From Lentisphaerota bacterium (lineage in GTDB: Bacteria > Verrucomicrobiota > Lentisphaeria > Victivallales > UBA1829): a DNA stretch of 48,632 nt. The stretch spans positions 1-48,632 of the forward strand of contig SUVR01000014.1 of assembly GCA_015061915.1 (NCBI GenBank), read 5' to 3'. A program made the translations under genes and the position numbers. How positions within the stretch are numbered: the stretch's first letter is position 1; each line of letters opens with the position of its first letter. Positions 27,001 to 34,186 of this stretch are shown piece by piece. The notes beneath the pieces are model-generated. The model was not told the origin of the DNA. It saw only the letters and a program-made list of their open reading frames with translations, and did not search any database.

Positions 27001-28482
27001 GATTTTGTTGTACCGGAAGGGAATGGCGACGGCTTTGGCATCTTCGCCCGGTTCAAAGGTAATGCTCAAAAGTTTGGCAAAGGGCAGTTCCTTGAGCTGT
27101 TTTTCCGCTTTTTCCAGAGAAGCCTTGAGCTGGGCGTTCCGTTCTGCGGTGTTGTTTTTATTGCGCAAATTGGCTTTGCAGGAGCCGATTTCCTTGCGCA
27201 GTTTCGCTTCCAGAACAGGATCCACATTCATATAGATCCGGCGGTTGTAGCTGCCGTCCAGCCAGACTTGAACACGCTTGTTGCTCTGCGTGATAAACTC
27301 AATGTCCATCTCGTGTGCGGAGGCGGCGGGCAGCGTATCCCAGTCCCGGATGAGGTCGGTATATTCCGGGATGGGGCTGTTGCCCATGAACTGGGAAAGA
27401 TTGGGGCGCACATATTGCTGGAGTTTGGTCACATCCTTGCCGCCGAAAACGATCATGGTGTCATTCAGGGGAACGCGGGTGCCTTTGGGCTTATCGCCGG
27501 CGAACGCCGCCGCTGTGCTGTGAGAGAATCCGGCGGCACTGACCTGATATTCCTGTGTAATGCCGTTATCCCATTTCAGCTTCAGTTTGCTGGTGGATCT
27601 GCCCGTTTTGAAACGCAGAGCAAGACGGTCCTTCCCCGCAGTCAGGGAGATCGGTTTTCCGGTTGCGCCCGGAATATCCTGCTGCAGACTGCGGTAATCT
27701 GCAAACCAGTCAGCGGCAGGTGTCTGTGCAAGCGGTCTGGGATCGGTGACCGTGAGATTGGTCACTTCATACACGTGATCCGGATGGAAACGCAGGTTGG
27801 TGCCGGTCAGTTTTCCGGAGAACGGCACTTCACCGATCGGAATGTATTTCCGGTCGACGGAGGCAAAAACTTTCATCGTTTTGCCGTCGGCTTTCAGATG
27901 CACTCCACCCCAGTTCCGTTTCGGGAGGAACGGATAAGGCATGACCGTGTCCCCGATGGTAACGCTGTCATTGGCGATGGTCACAAGCACGGAATCTTTG
28001 CCGTTCATGGCAAGGACAAGGTCAAATTTCTTGCTGACGCCCGGTTTCGCCGGGACAGCAGCTTTGGTGATGACTTCTTTTCCCTTGACGAGCTTGGTCT
28101 GCGCCGGTTTGGCGGGGACCGGATCTGTGGAGTTGCCGGGACGGAATTCCAGCGAGCAGTCAAAAACGGTCAGACCGGGCAGCATTGCGAAGCCGTCGTA
28201 GAGCAGTCGCGGCTGGGCATCCGCCTGGATGGTCGCCCGGACGCCGGACCGGTTTGCCCAGATCGGATCATTGAAGAACCAGAGTCCTGTACGGTCAGAC
28301 ACGCCGGGAACATGGTCATCGTAATTGCCGAAGTTTTCAAAGAAATAGACTCCGTTTCCGGGCTGGACGAATGAGATCGGTTTTTCCAGATCCAGACCGG
28401 CGGGGTTGGACGAACAGGCAGAAAGGAACAGCAATGCGCTGAACAGACTGCCGGACAACAGGGTTCGTGTGGATAAAGTCAT
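24091..28482 (-). CDS. Very large multidomain lipoprotein with glycosidase-like core
   Basis: 1463 aa from the ATG at 28482 (GAGG upstream and a promoter at 28525-28552; a longer frame would run into the promoter). Lipobox LSAC with Cys23. Residues ~30-260 look like a beta-sandwich that could bind glycans; ~290-420 a second beta domain; 422-466 a coiled coil; ~550-815 further beta domains, the last Ig-like (~735-815). Residues ~825-1150 look like a clan-A-type TIM barrel: IWHESGP with Glu948 is placed like an acid/base and YIGIETPS with Glu1025 like a nucleophile. The C-terminal ~300 residues hold more beta structure ending in a jelly-roll-like segment. A surface-anchored polysaccharide hydrolase is the best reading; no numbered family is assigned. 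Monocistronic, ended by the terminator at 24026-24063. Confidence 0.82.
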   Translation of the reverse strand: MTLSTRTLLSGSLFSALLFLSACSSNPAGLDLEKPISFVQPGNGVYFFENFGNYDDHVPGVSDRTGLWFFNDPIWANRSGVRATIQADAQPRLLYDGFAMLPGLTVFDCSLEFRPGNSTDPVPAKPAQTKLVKGKEVITKAAVPAKPGVSKKFDLVLAMNGKDSVLVTIANDSVTIGDTVMPYPFLPKRNWGGVHLKADGKTMKVFASVDRKYIPIGEVPFSGKLTGTNLRFHPDHVYEVTNLTVTDPRPLAQTPAADWFADYRSLQQDIPGATGKPISLTAGKDRLALRFKTGRSTSKLKLKWDNGITQEYQVSAAGFSHSTAAAFAGDKPKGTRVPLNDTMIVFGGKDVTKLQQYVRPNLSQFMGNSPIPEYTDLIRDWDTLPAASAHEMDIEFITQSNKRVQVWLDGSYNRRIYMNVDPVLEAKLRKEIGSCKANLRNKNNTAERNAQLKASLEKAEKQLKELPFAKLLSITFEPGEDAKAVAIPFRYNKIDTNRFTPVDLAANPRAKAFADGKLSLKPGVQTINAIPFDVAAPMDSADIAICRQGQGNWALECENYSGRSPSDNLPSSVHFRLTPALYHTAHIIFALDPDPAKEAILTTNISSYTPSPYGVGENQIGHTKLDLRSGKLPANVQQIGTATIKGKTVPLYRAAIKLDSGKILDHHTTRDHLDLDFHGAGQENLEQLDRRHKPDPNVKSAFNIFAITLEKAPVAMIPKQITPGNVFTEDETVQETRVVLKAAQDNAAGKLVWTAKDINGKVVFSGSKAFTLAKNGSETEIVIPFGKQAIGYYDLTMELQDKDGRTLVTHPARFAVLGKDERTANKYKVPFGTWWFRGAHGSPGSMDLGGPLLKKAGIRKPTGSMSPAEQEKYGICSPGFIYLPHGYRVFDYEKREFKPKTIDIPDPANPKKKIRKVIPGEEWVIEGVRNAIRDIHPDQVIQAMIWHESGPGEGVPSELTTGERGIPSQTDKNFGIYINTIGALMRKHFPQIKLQMGNSSYSLGCFTRPVRGGANPDYYDYIGIETPSQVIPPEKLQEVGLQGMLITKDAAKTLSGRDIKLNGCYEFVYRCERDMGEQIQAEWYMRDALISLSHDFVLVSPGLFFDCDRGYYNGLWGGSGILQRGPYVYPKRAYVAYAALTNVMDGVTFSRQIPTGSTTVYALEFKRHDGLYATALWSARGEVEFTVENPAGTLRVTEMYGQKRTENGKTVKVSGGTSPVYLLSKTPLRSVKITGRDFKADKALAAKAKTVAAFDDIRKVTMAPDEKISAIFVRNLPILKPGDFKLEQVKDEQMGNCLQVTLNTAADPYKTKYFTEYTTIRLNEPAPVAGTPGVIGIWVKGDSNWGQIRFEIEDAQGEIFKGQSTGPDWGCDVYDWPGNTSVNFDGWSFVYQTVGKSFMLPTHSPGVAMQQWISCGGDKVIDMPVKLRAVTIGVNRHKLDLKDFKTFTPSIRIKNAGCIELEQ

Positions 28483-28524
28483 CCATATACCTCGTAATGT
28501 ATGATGTTTCGGGGGACTTCCCAC

Positions 28525-28552
28525 ACTATACACCATCTCCCTGAAATGTCAA
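28525..28552 (-). promoter_or_regulatory. Near-consensus promoter of the 1463-aa lipoprotein gene
   Basis: On the minus strand TTGACA (28547-28552), 16-bp spacer, TATAGT (28525-28530), 43 bp before the ATG at 28482. It fixes the gene start because the longer open frame would begin inside it. Confidence 0.8.
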
Positions 28553-28581
28553 GCAGTTATGCTTTTTTTCGGGAAAGAATT

Positions 28582-29784
28582 TTACTTCTGCTCCGGTTTG
28601 GGAATGGTCATAGCGAACAGCGTGTTGAAGACCGCCATAACTGCTGCAAAAGTGAAGAGATAACCGATCCCGAACCGGACCCAGATCCACCCGCCTGCAG
28701 GGGCGGAAAGAATGGCGATCAGGTGGTTGATGGAGATCCCTGTGGATAGCGTGGAGGTCAGCTCCTCCTGATTTTCTGCCAGACTGCGGACATAGATATT
28801 GGTTGCAAGGGAGGTCGTGCTGAGAATCGCATCCAGCACATAGTTGACCGCCACGACCCGGAATGCGATCTGCCCGGGGAAAAGATCTCCGGCGAAACCG
28901 TAAAGGAGGCAGACAAAGGACAGCACCACCGTGTCCCAGATCATGGTGTTGCGGTAGCCCCATTTATCCGTGAGTTTCCCGATGGCAGGGGCGGCAAAAA
29001 CATTGATCAGTGCGCAGAGCCCCAGCAGCGTTGCCATGGATGCCGTGGAAAAACCGTACTCTTTGATCAGCACAAATGGGGCGAACGTAATGAAAATCTG
29101 CTTCCGGGCACCGTAAAAAAGTTCCAGTGCGTAGAACTTGTTGAACTTCCGGTTGAAGTAGAGCCGGGGACGCTTGCCGGGAGCGTCGGGAGCATCTTTT
29201 GTGAAGGTGCTGATGGTACTTGCCAGCATAAGAACAATGATCACGCCCCACAGAACATTGAAAAGAAACGCCTCGGACCGTTCAAAACAGCGTGTCCCGA
29301 TAAAAAAGATCCCCGCCACCAGCAGACTGCCCGCCACGTGACCGAAGTTCATCACACTGGTGAGAAGTCCAAGCGATTGTCCGGCACAACCCGGTTTTGC
29401 CACCTGCATCGCCACAGTCGCCCGGCTGGGCATGACCAGATGTTCCCCCATACTCCAGATCATGATGAACGCTGTTACCGCGATCTGATTTGCCGGGATC
29501 AGCAGCAGCGCCGCGCCTGCCATGGAGATCATCGTGCCGATCCGGATCACTTTCCAGTCGCTGACCTTGTGCAGCAGCGCCAGAATCAGAACCAGCGCGA
29601 GCCCCGGCAGCTCCCGGAAAAACTCCAGCCAGCCCCGCTCCATGCTGTCCATGTGGTAAATATCGGAGAGATAATTATTGAGTGCGGCGGCGAAGCTGCC
29701 GATCCCGATCCCCCAGAGGAGGATACTGAAGAAAAATGCACCGGCACCGGAGTCCGGCTTGAAAGAATCTTTGATCGTGGGCAT
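28582..29784 (-). CDS. Major facilitator superfamily transporter
   Basis: 400 aa with about twelve membrane helices. The loop GKLTDKWGYRNT between helices is the MFS motif A in its second-half form; the first half has a degenerate counterpart (VSDWKVIRIG). N- and C-terminal halves are separated by a basic cytoplasmic segment (DAPGKRPRLYFNRKF). Substrate unknown; sugars, sugar acids and drugs are all possible. It begins 43 bp after the stop of the polytopic membrane protein and shares its strand, so it may be the third gene of that operon, with an unrelated role. Confidence 0.88.
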   Translation of the reverse strand: MPTIKDSFKPDSGAGAFFFSILLWGIGIGSFAAALNNYLSDIYHMDSMERGWLEFFRELPGLALVLILALLHKVSDWKVIRIGTMISMAGAALLLIPANQIAVTAFIMIWSMGEHLVMPSRATVAMQVAKPGCAGQSLGLLTSVMNFGHVAGSLLVAGIFFIGTRCFERSEAFLFNVLWGVIIVLMLASTISTFTKDAPDAPGKRPRLYFNRKFNKFYALELFYGARKQIFITFAPFVLIKEYGFSTASMATLLGLCALINVFAAPAIGKLTDKWGYRNTMIWDTVVLSFVCLLYGFAGDLFPGQIAFRVVAVNYVLDAILSTTSLATNIYVRSLAENQEELTSTLSTGISINHLIAILSAPAGGWIWVRFGIGYLFTFAAVMAVFNTLFAMTIPKPEQK

Positions 29785-29827
29785 CGTCTCTATTTTGTCC
29801 TACTGAAATTTTCTCGTCTATTTTCTC

Positions 29828-31732
29828 TTATTCCTGCATCAGATCTGTCACTGCGCCGGTGGAAAGATCGGTCAGTTCCACGGTTGCGTTATGGAACGAA
29901 ATCAGATAGCGGTATCCCCGTTCCTTTACCTGACGCAGGGCTTCTTCGTGGGAGATCTTCCGGATCCCGGCGTTTTCATAGGCATCCAGCCCGTAACTGT
30001 AAACGCCGCTGCGTTTCGGAATGTATCTGATCCGTTTCGCAGGATCATTGTGATGCAAATAACTGAAAAGTTTTCCATCCTCAAAGTAAAAGGCGTTCAG
30101 TACCGGCACACCGAGATACGCCTGCACCAAAACGGTTGTTCCTATAGCGTCTCTTTTGAAGGTCAGGGGGGCTGTCTCATCCATAAAGCAGAGTGTTTCC
30201 TGCGGATGCTGCCGGGTAAACTCCCGTGCCTTATTCATTGCCCGGTAAAAAGGAGATGCAGTGACCTGCCGGGCAGCCGCTCTGGATTTGATGCTGAACC
30301 GCAGTTGAGTTGCGCAGTGCATCAGCCCGCGCATCCCTCCGAATACAATGATAAAGAGGATGATGCACTTGCAGAGGTCGGACCGCAGCAGTTTTTCCGG
30401 GATTGCAAAGCCGCAGCAAACCAGGACCGCGATGCAGTAGGGAATAAGGTAGAAGTAGATTCCGCTTCCGCCGTGAAAACTGATCAGTAACGGCGGGATC
30501 CATAGCGCTGCGGTCAACGCAAGCAAAATGTTGCCCCAGCATTGTTTCCCGCTGAAGATTTCCCGGAAGGACCATTTTGTTTCATGCAAGACCAGCAGAA
30601 CCGGCAGGAAGGTGATCACAAATCCCCACATGCGTTCCGGCGTTTTCACCCATTGCAGAAACGCCCACTGTTTGGCTTGGTATCCGCCGAGAACAGAGGT
30701 CTTCAGGATCAGCAGGAAAAGAACACAGAGCAGCCCGGCATAGCAGATCTCTTTCCAGAGAAAACGGGAATATTTCCCTTTGGTGAAGAGCCAGATACAG
30801 GTCGCACCTGCCACTGCACAGCCGCAACTGATCTTGGCAAGCGTACAGAAGAACAGGATCAACGGTAATAACAGCACAAAAAACAGACTGCGGAACCATT
30901 GCCGTTCAAACATCCCCTTCCGGATCATCCGCAGAACGAAGATCATCGAAAGGAACAGTACAACGAACCCCGCCGCCATGCTGTGAGAAATAATTATGCT
31001 CGGAATCCGTAACCCCATGGGATAACTGTATGCCACATAGAAGGTCCCCAACAGCAGCGTCGGTACCAGAAACAGATCAAAAAGATTCAGATCCCCATTT
31101 CTGCCGGTGAAAAGTTTGATTTCTCTGACCAGTTTCAGGGAGATGAAGCAAAGGAGTGGTGCCGCCAGCAGAGGATAGACAAAACAGAGCAGCACATGGA
31201 CCGGGATCCCGGTCAGTTTCGAGAGGAAACCGAAACAATAATTCACCCCCGTGTGATAGCGCAGAAATGCCGGATCCGTGTGATTGATGCTGGGGTAACC
31301 GTAGCTGACAACCGATTCACCAACTGCGGAGTGATACATATTGTCAATATATTCCAGACCGTTGAAATAGCAATAATACCGGAGCTGCCCTTCCAGTACA
31401 AATATCTTTTCATAAAACAGCAGAGCCCCCACCGCAGCCCCGGAAAGAAACAGGGTGAGCAATGTCTGCCGGGAAAAGAGCTTACAGCCGTTTTTTAACA
31501 ACAGCCGGAAAAAGCAGAACCCGAATGCTGCCAGAATGACCCCCTGCAGACACAATGTTTTTGCGGCATAAACATTACCAACCCCCGCAAGCAGCGGCAG
31601 AAAGATCACGGTAAATGCCAGCGCCATAGAGAAAAGCAGTCCTTCTGCAAACGGATAGGTCTTCGCTCCGGGAGCAGTAATGCCACATTGTTGTTCGAGC
31701 CAGTTGAAACAAGTCAGAAAAGTCTTTTTCAT
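29828..31732 (-). CDS. Polytopic membrane protein, GT-C glycosyltransferase-like
   Basis: 634 aa. About ten to thirteen membrane helices occupy the first ~470 residues, with an external loop between helices 2 and 3 (residues ~90-145, NGLEYIDNMYHS and SINHTDPAFLRYHTG). A soluble C-terminal domain (~480-634) follows. GT-C enzymes use polyprenyl-phosphate sugars and carry acidic residues in an early external loop; the Asp and His residues in this loop are compatible but not diagnostic. Its start is 14 bp after the stop of a GtrB/DPM1-like gene, which makes polyprenyl-phosphate sugars. Together they suggest a system that transfers a sugar to an envelope polymer on the outer face. No sequence family is recognised with certainty. 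Confidence 0.75.
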   Translation of the reverse strand: MKKTFLTCFNWLEQQCGITAPGAKTYPFAEGLLFSMALAFTVIFLPLLAGVGNVYAAKTLCLQGVILAAFGFCFFRLLLKNGCKLFSRQTLLTLFLSGAAVGALLFYEKIFVLEGQLRYYCYFNGLEYIDNMYHSAVGESVVSYGYPSINHTDPAFLRYHTGVNYCFGFLSKLTGIPVHVLLCFVYPLLAAPLLCFISLKLVREIKLFTGRNGDLNLFDLFLVPTLLLGTFYVAYSYPMGLRIPSIIISHSMAAGFVVLFLSMIFVLRMIRKGMFERQWFRSLFFVLLLPLILFFCTLAKISCGCAVAGATCIWLFTKGKYSRFLWKEICYAGLLCVLFLLILKTSVLGGYQAKQWAFLQWVKTPERMWGFVITFLPVLLVLHETKWSFREIFSGKQCWGNILLALTAALWIPPLLISFHGGSGIYFYLIPYCIAVLVCCGFAIPEKLLRSDLCKCIILFIIVFGGMRGLMHCATQLRFSIKSRAAARQVTASPFYRAMNKAREFTRQHPQETLCFMDETAPLTFKRDAIGTTVLVQAYLGVPVLNAFYFEDGKLFSYLHHNDPAKRIRYIPKRSGVYSYGLDAYENAGIRKISHEEALRQVKERGYRYLISFHNATVELTDLSTGAVTDLMQE

Positions 31733-31746
31733 CGGAAGAATACCTC

Positions 31747-32697
31747 TTATTCGTTTTCAGAGGAATGTTCGGTTTTTCGGGCAACGAGGTACAGAGGACG
31801 CTGCTTCATTTCATTATAAATACGGCTGATGTACTCCCCCATAATCCCGAGGCAGAACAGGATCAGTGCATTGAATCCGGTGATCAGTACAACCAGACTC
31901 AACCAGCCCGGCTCCAATTTGTGCGGCTGGAAAAACCAGCAGTAGCCGTTATAGACAAGATATCCCAGGCAGATCAGGAGGAAAATGCCGGAGAAGTAAT
32001 AGGCGATCTTCAGGGGCAGATCGGTGAAGGAGAAGATCCCGTCCATGGCAAGATCGATCATTTTTTTCAGAGAATATTTCGTCGTGCCGGCAGAACGTTC
32101 CTGCCGTTCAAAGTACACCGTATCCGTTTTGAAGCCGCACCAGCCGACCATTGTCCGCAGAATTCTTGCCCGTTCCCGTAAAGTCAGCAGAGCATTCAGA
32201 CTGTTCCGGTTCATCAGCCGGAAGTCGGCGCAGTTTTGAGGGGCTGTGGTTTTGCAGATCTTCTGCTGGGTGGCGTAAAATAACTTCGCCGTTGCCCGTT
32301 TGAAAAATGTATCTTTTTCCCTTTGGGACCGCACGGCAAAAACGATGTCGGTGCCCTGTTCCCATTTTTCGATCATCCGGGGAATGACGGTAATATCATC
32401 CTGAAGATCGGCATCAAAACTGATCATGGCATCGCCGGTGGCATGGTCATAACCGCAGGTCAGCGCCAGTTGATGTCCGAAATTGCGGGAGAGCATAATG
32501 CCCCGGACGATCGGATCTTCCACGCTCCAGTCCGTGATGATTTGCCAGGTCCGGTCTGTGCTGCCGTCATCAACAAGAATGATCTCCAGATCATATGATT
32601 CCCTTAACATATCGCAAATCGGCGTCAGTTCGCATTTCAGCAGAGGGAGTGAATCCTGTTCATTGTAACACGGAATTACAAATGAGATTTTTTTCAT
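31747..32697 (-). CDS. Family 2 glycosyltransferase, GtrB/dolichol-P-mannose synthase-like
   Basis: 316 aa. The GT-A domain shows CYNEQDSL (10-17), VDDGSTD (42-48) and the metal-binding DADLQDD (95-101). The QERSAGTTKYSLKKMIDLAMDGI segment and two C-terminal membrane helices are the hallmark of GtrB/DPM1 enzymes, which load a sugar from a nucleotide donor onto undecaprenyl phosphate. First gene of the operon: promoter at 32739-32766, and the next start lies 14 bp after its stop. Confidence 0.92.
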   Translation of the reverse strand: MKKISFVIPCYNEQDSLPLLKCELTPICDMLRESYDLEIILVDDGSTDRTWQIITDWSVEDPIVRGIMLSRNFGHQLALTCGYDHATGDAMISFDADLQDDITVIPRMIEKWEQGTDIVFAVRSQREKDTFFKRATAKLFYATQQKICKTTAPQNCADFRLMNRNSLNALLTLRERARILRTMVGWCGFKTDTVYFERQERSAGTTKYSLKKMIDLAMDGIFSFTDLPLKIAYYFSGIFLLICLGYLVYNGYCWFFQPHKLEPGWLSLVVLITGFNALILFCLGIMGEYISRIYNEMKQRPLYLVARKTEHSSENE

Positions 32698-32738
32698 AAT
32701 TATGCAGCTCCATACTTTTAAAGATCCGATTCATGTAT

Positions 32739-32766
32739 AATATAGCATAAGAAGAACGGATTTCAA
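32739..32766 (-). promoter_or_regulatory. Promoter of the GtrB-like operon
   Basis: On the minus strand TTGAAA (32761-32766), 16-bp spacer, TATATT (32739-32744). It is located in the 124-bp gap before the AraC gene. Confidence 0.7.
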
Positions 32767-32821
32767 ACCGGCACTTCAAGATCACGGCAGAACAAGTGCT
32801 TTGCTGCAGGAAAGCTCCTTT

Positions 32822-33637
32822 TCATTCCCCCTGTTTCCGGAAGAGGGAGGGGCGGACACCGTAACTTTTCTGAAATTCCCGGGCGAACGCCAGACCGGAA
32901 CTGTAACCGGTCATCATGGCGATCTCCTTAACGGTCAGCTTGCTGCTCAGGAGCAGTTCCGCTCCCTTCTTCAGGCGCATCTGCAGGAAATACTGTGTCG
33001 GTGTCATCTGAAAATGTTTTTTGAACAGAGTTTGGAGCTGGTTTACAGGCAGGTTGGTTTGCCGGGCAAGATCTTTCACAGTTACCGGTTCGCTGATATG
33101 CTGTTCCATATACCGCAGAACTTCGCCGAGTACCGGTGAACGCAGTTTATCAATACAGCTGCCGGTTTCCAGCAGCAGGGCATAGACCGCCGTTGAGACG
33201 CTGATGGCATTTTTCTGTTCCCGCAGGACTTTCCGGAGCAGTTCGATTTGCTGCAGGATCCGTTTCAGTTCATCCGGCTCCGGGTGGAGGAGATAGTTCG
33301 ATCCGAAAAGTTCCTCCGCCAACGGCACAAAATTGGCTCCGGTCAGGGTGATAAAGATCTTGCGGAAGGTTTTACCGTTTGCCGGCATCAGCCGATGCCA
33401 CTCGCCGGACGCCAGTAATGCAATATCACCGGGATTCAGTGTATGACTGCTGCCCCGGTAGTCCAGCACCGCCTGTCCTTCCAGTATCACTTCCAGCGTT
33501 GAAATGGGATGAGGATCATGGATGTGTCCGATGCTTGGGGATGCGCCGGTCATATCGCACCACAGTGGCGGCATAGGGGAATCATGCAGATTCCACGAAC
33601 TGAAAAAATCCGGCACTTCGCTCAAATCATATTCCAT
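32822..33637 (-). CDS. AraC-family transcriptional regulator
   Basis: 271 aa. The N-terminal half is a cupin-type ligand domain (HDPHPISTLEVILEG, then the LNPGDIALLASGEWHRL turn). The C-terminal ~100 residues carry the two helix-turn-helix units of AraC/XylS proteins (VTVKDLARQTNLPVNQL and LTVKEIAMMTGYSSGLAFAREFQKSYGVRPSLFR). It lies just after the beta-helix operon and has its own promoter at 33667-33695. It is the likely regulator of the 36231 gene, whose promoter carries a 21-bp direct repeat, the usual spacing for AraC-type sites (inference). The inducer is probably a sugar or oligosaccharide. Confidence 0.93.
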   Translation of the reverse strand: MEYDLSEVPDFFSSWNLHDSPMPPLWCDMTGASPSIGHIHDPHPISTLEVILEGQAVLDYRGSSHTLNPGDIALLASGEWHRLMPANGKTFRKIFITLTGANFVPLAEELFGSNYLLHPEPDELKRILQQIELLRKVLREQKNAISVSTAVYALLLETGSCIDKLRSPVLGEVLRYMEQHISEPVTVKDLARQTNLPVNQLQTLFKKHFQMTPTQYFLQMRLKKGAELLLSSKLTVKEIAMMTGYSSGLAFAREFQKSYGVRPSLFRKQGE

Positions 33638-33666
33638 GAAAACACCTGTTTTGATTGATTTTCAGT

Positions 33667-33695
33667 AATATAACCCGATCTTTGACTTTTTTCAA
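33667..33695 (-). promoter_or_regulatory. Promoter of the AraC regulator gene
   Basis: On the minus strand TTGAAA (33690-33695), 17-bp spacer, TATATT (33667-33672). The -35 box overlaps the stop codon of the preceding membrane protein gene. Confidence 0.72.
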
Positions 33696-34186
33696 TCTGC
33701 TTTTCTCTTTTTCAGCACAAGACTGAATGGTGCGCAGATCAGCCCCGCAAAAAGAAAGGCTGTCACCAGAAAGTAACTCCGGAATAAATCCATGCCGCTT
33801 TCATTCCCGAAGATCTGGAGCAGTTTGAAGATCAGCTGCAGCAGGATCCACGCCGGCAACAGCAGCCACGCTCCGTGCGGTACGAAACAGGCGGCGGCGA
33901 TCACCAGATAGATAAAACCCGTCAGCAGGTGAAAACGGCTGATGCTCCGGACTGCCCCCATCCGTGCCGCCAGCAGAAATCCCAGCGGCAGAAAGGTATA
34001 GCTGAACAGCTGCAGAGATCCGGTGGCGGAAACGATCGTCTCCGGAATTCCCAGCGACAGCGCCAGAAGGATCAGCAATGTCTCACTGCCGCAGTTCGCT
34101 GCAAGGGCGGAAAGCACACGCTGATCCCGCATGGTGTTCTGGGAACGACGGCGCTCTTCTGCCGTCAACGCGCGATCAACGGTCAT
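33692..34186 (-). CDS. Short polytopic membrane protein, possible truncated MFS half
   Basis: 164 aa with four or five membrane helices after a charged N-terminus (~25 residues). The helix 1-2 layout (ALAANCGSETLLILLALSLGIPETIVSA, shown here in outline, then LLAARMGAVRSIS) resembles the beginning of an MFS carrier, but the protein stops at about 40% of the usual length, and no C-terminal half follows: the AraC gene starts 55 bp later. Its ATG overlaps the beta-helix gene stop by 4 bp (ATGA), so the two are translationally coupled. It may be a genuine small membrane protein or a decayed transporter. Confidence 0.7.
   Translation of the reverse strand: MTVDRALTAEERRRSQNTMRDQRVLSALAANCGSETLLILLALSLGIPETIVSATGSLQLFSYTFLPLGFLLAARMGAVRSISRFHLLTGFIYLVIAAACFVPHGAWLLLPAWILLQLIFKLLQIFGNESGMDLFRSYFLVTAFLFAGLICAPFSLVLKKRKAD

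Noticed and set aside
24172-28374. A 1400-codon open frame antisense to the 1463-aa lipoprotein
   Set aside because: It is a mirror of GC-skewed codon positions in the real gene. The minus-strand gene has a signal peptide, promoter, ribosome site and terminator; the antisense frame has none and its product resembles no protein.
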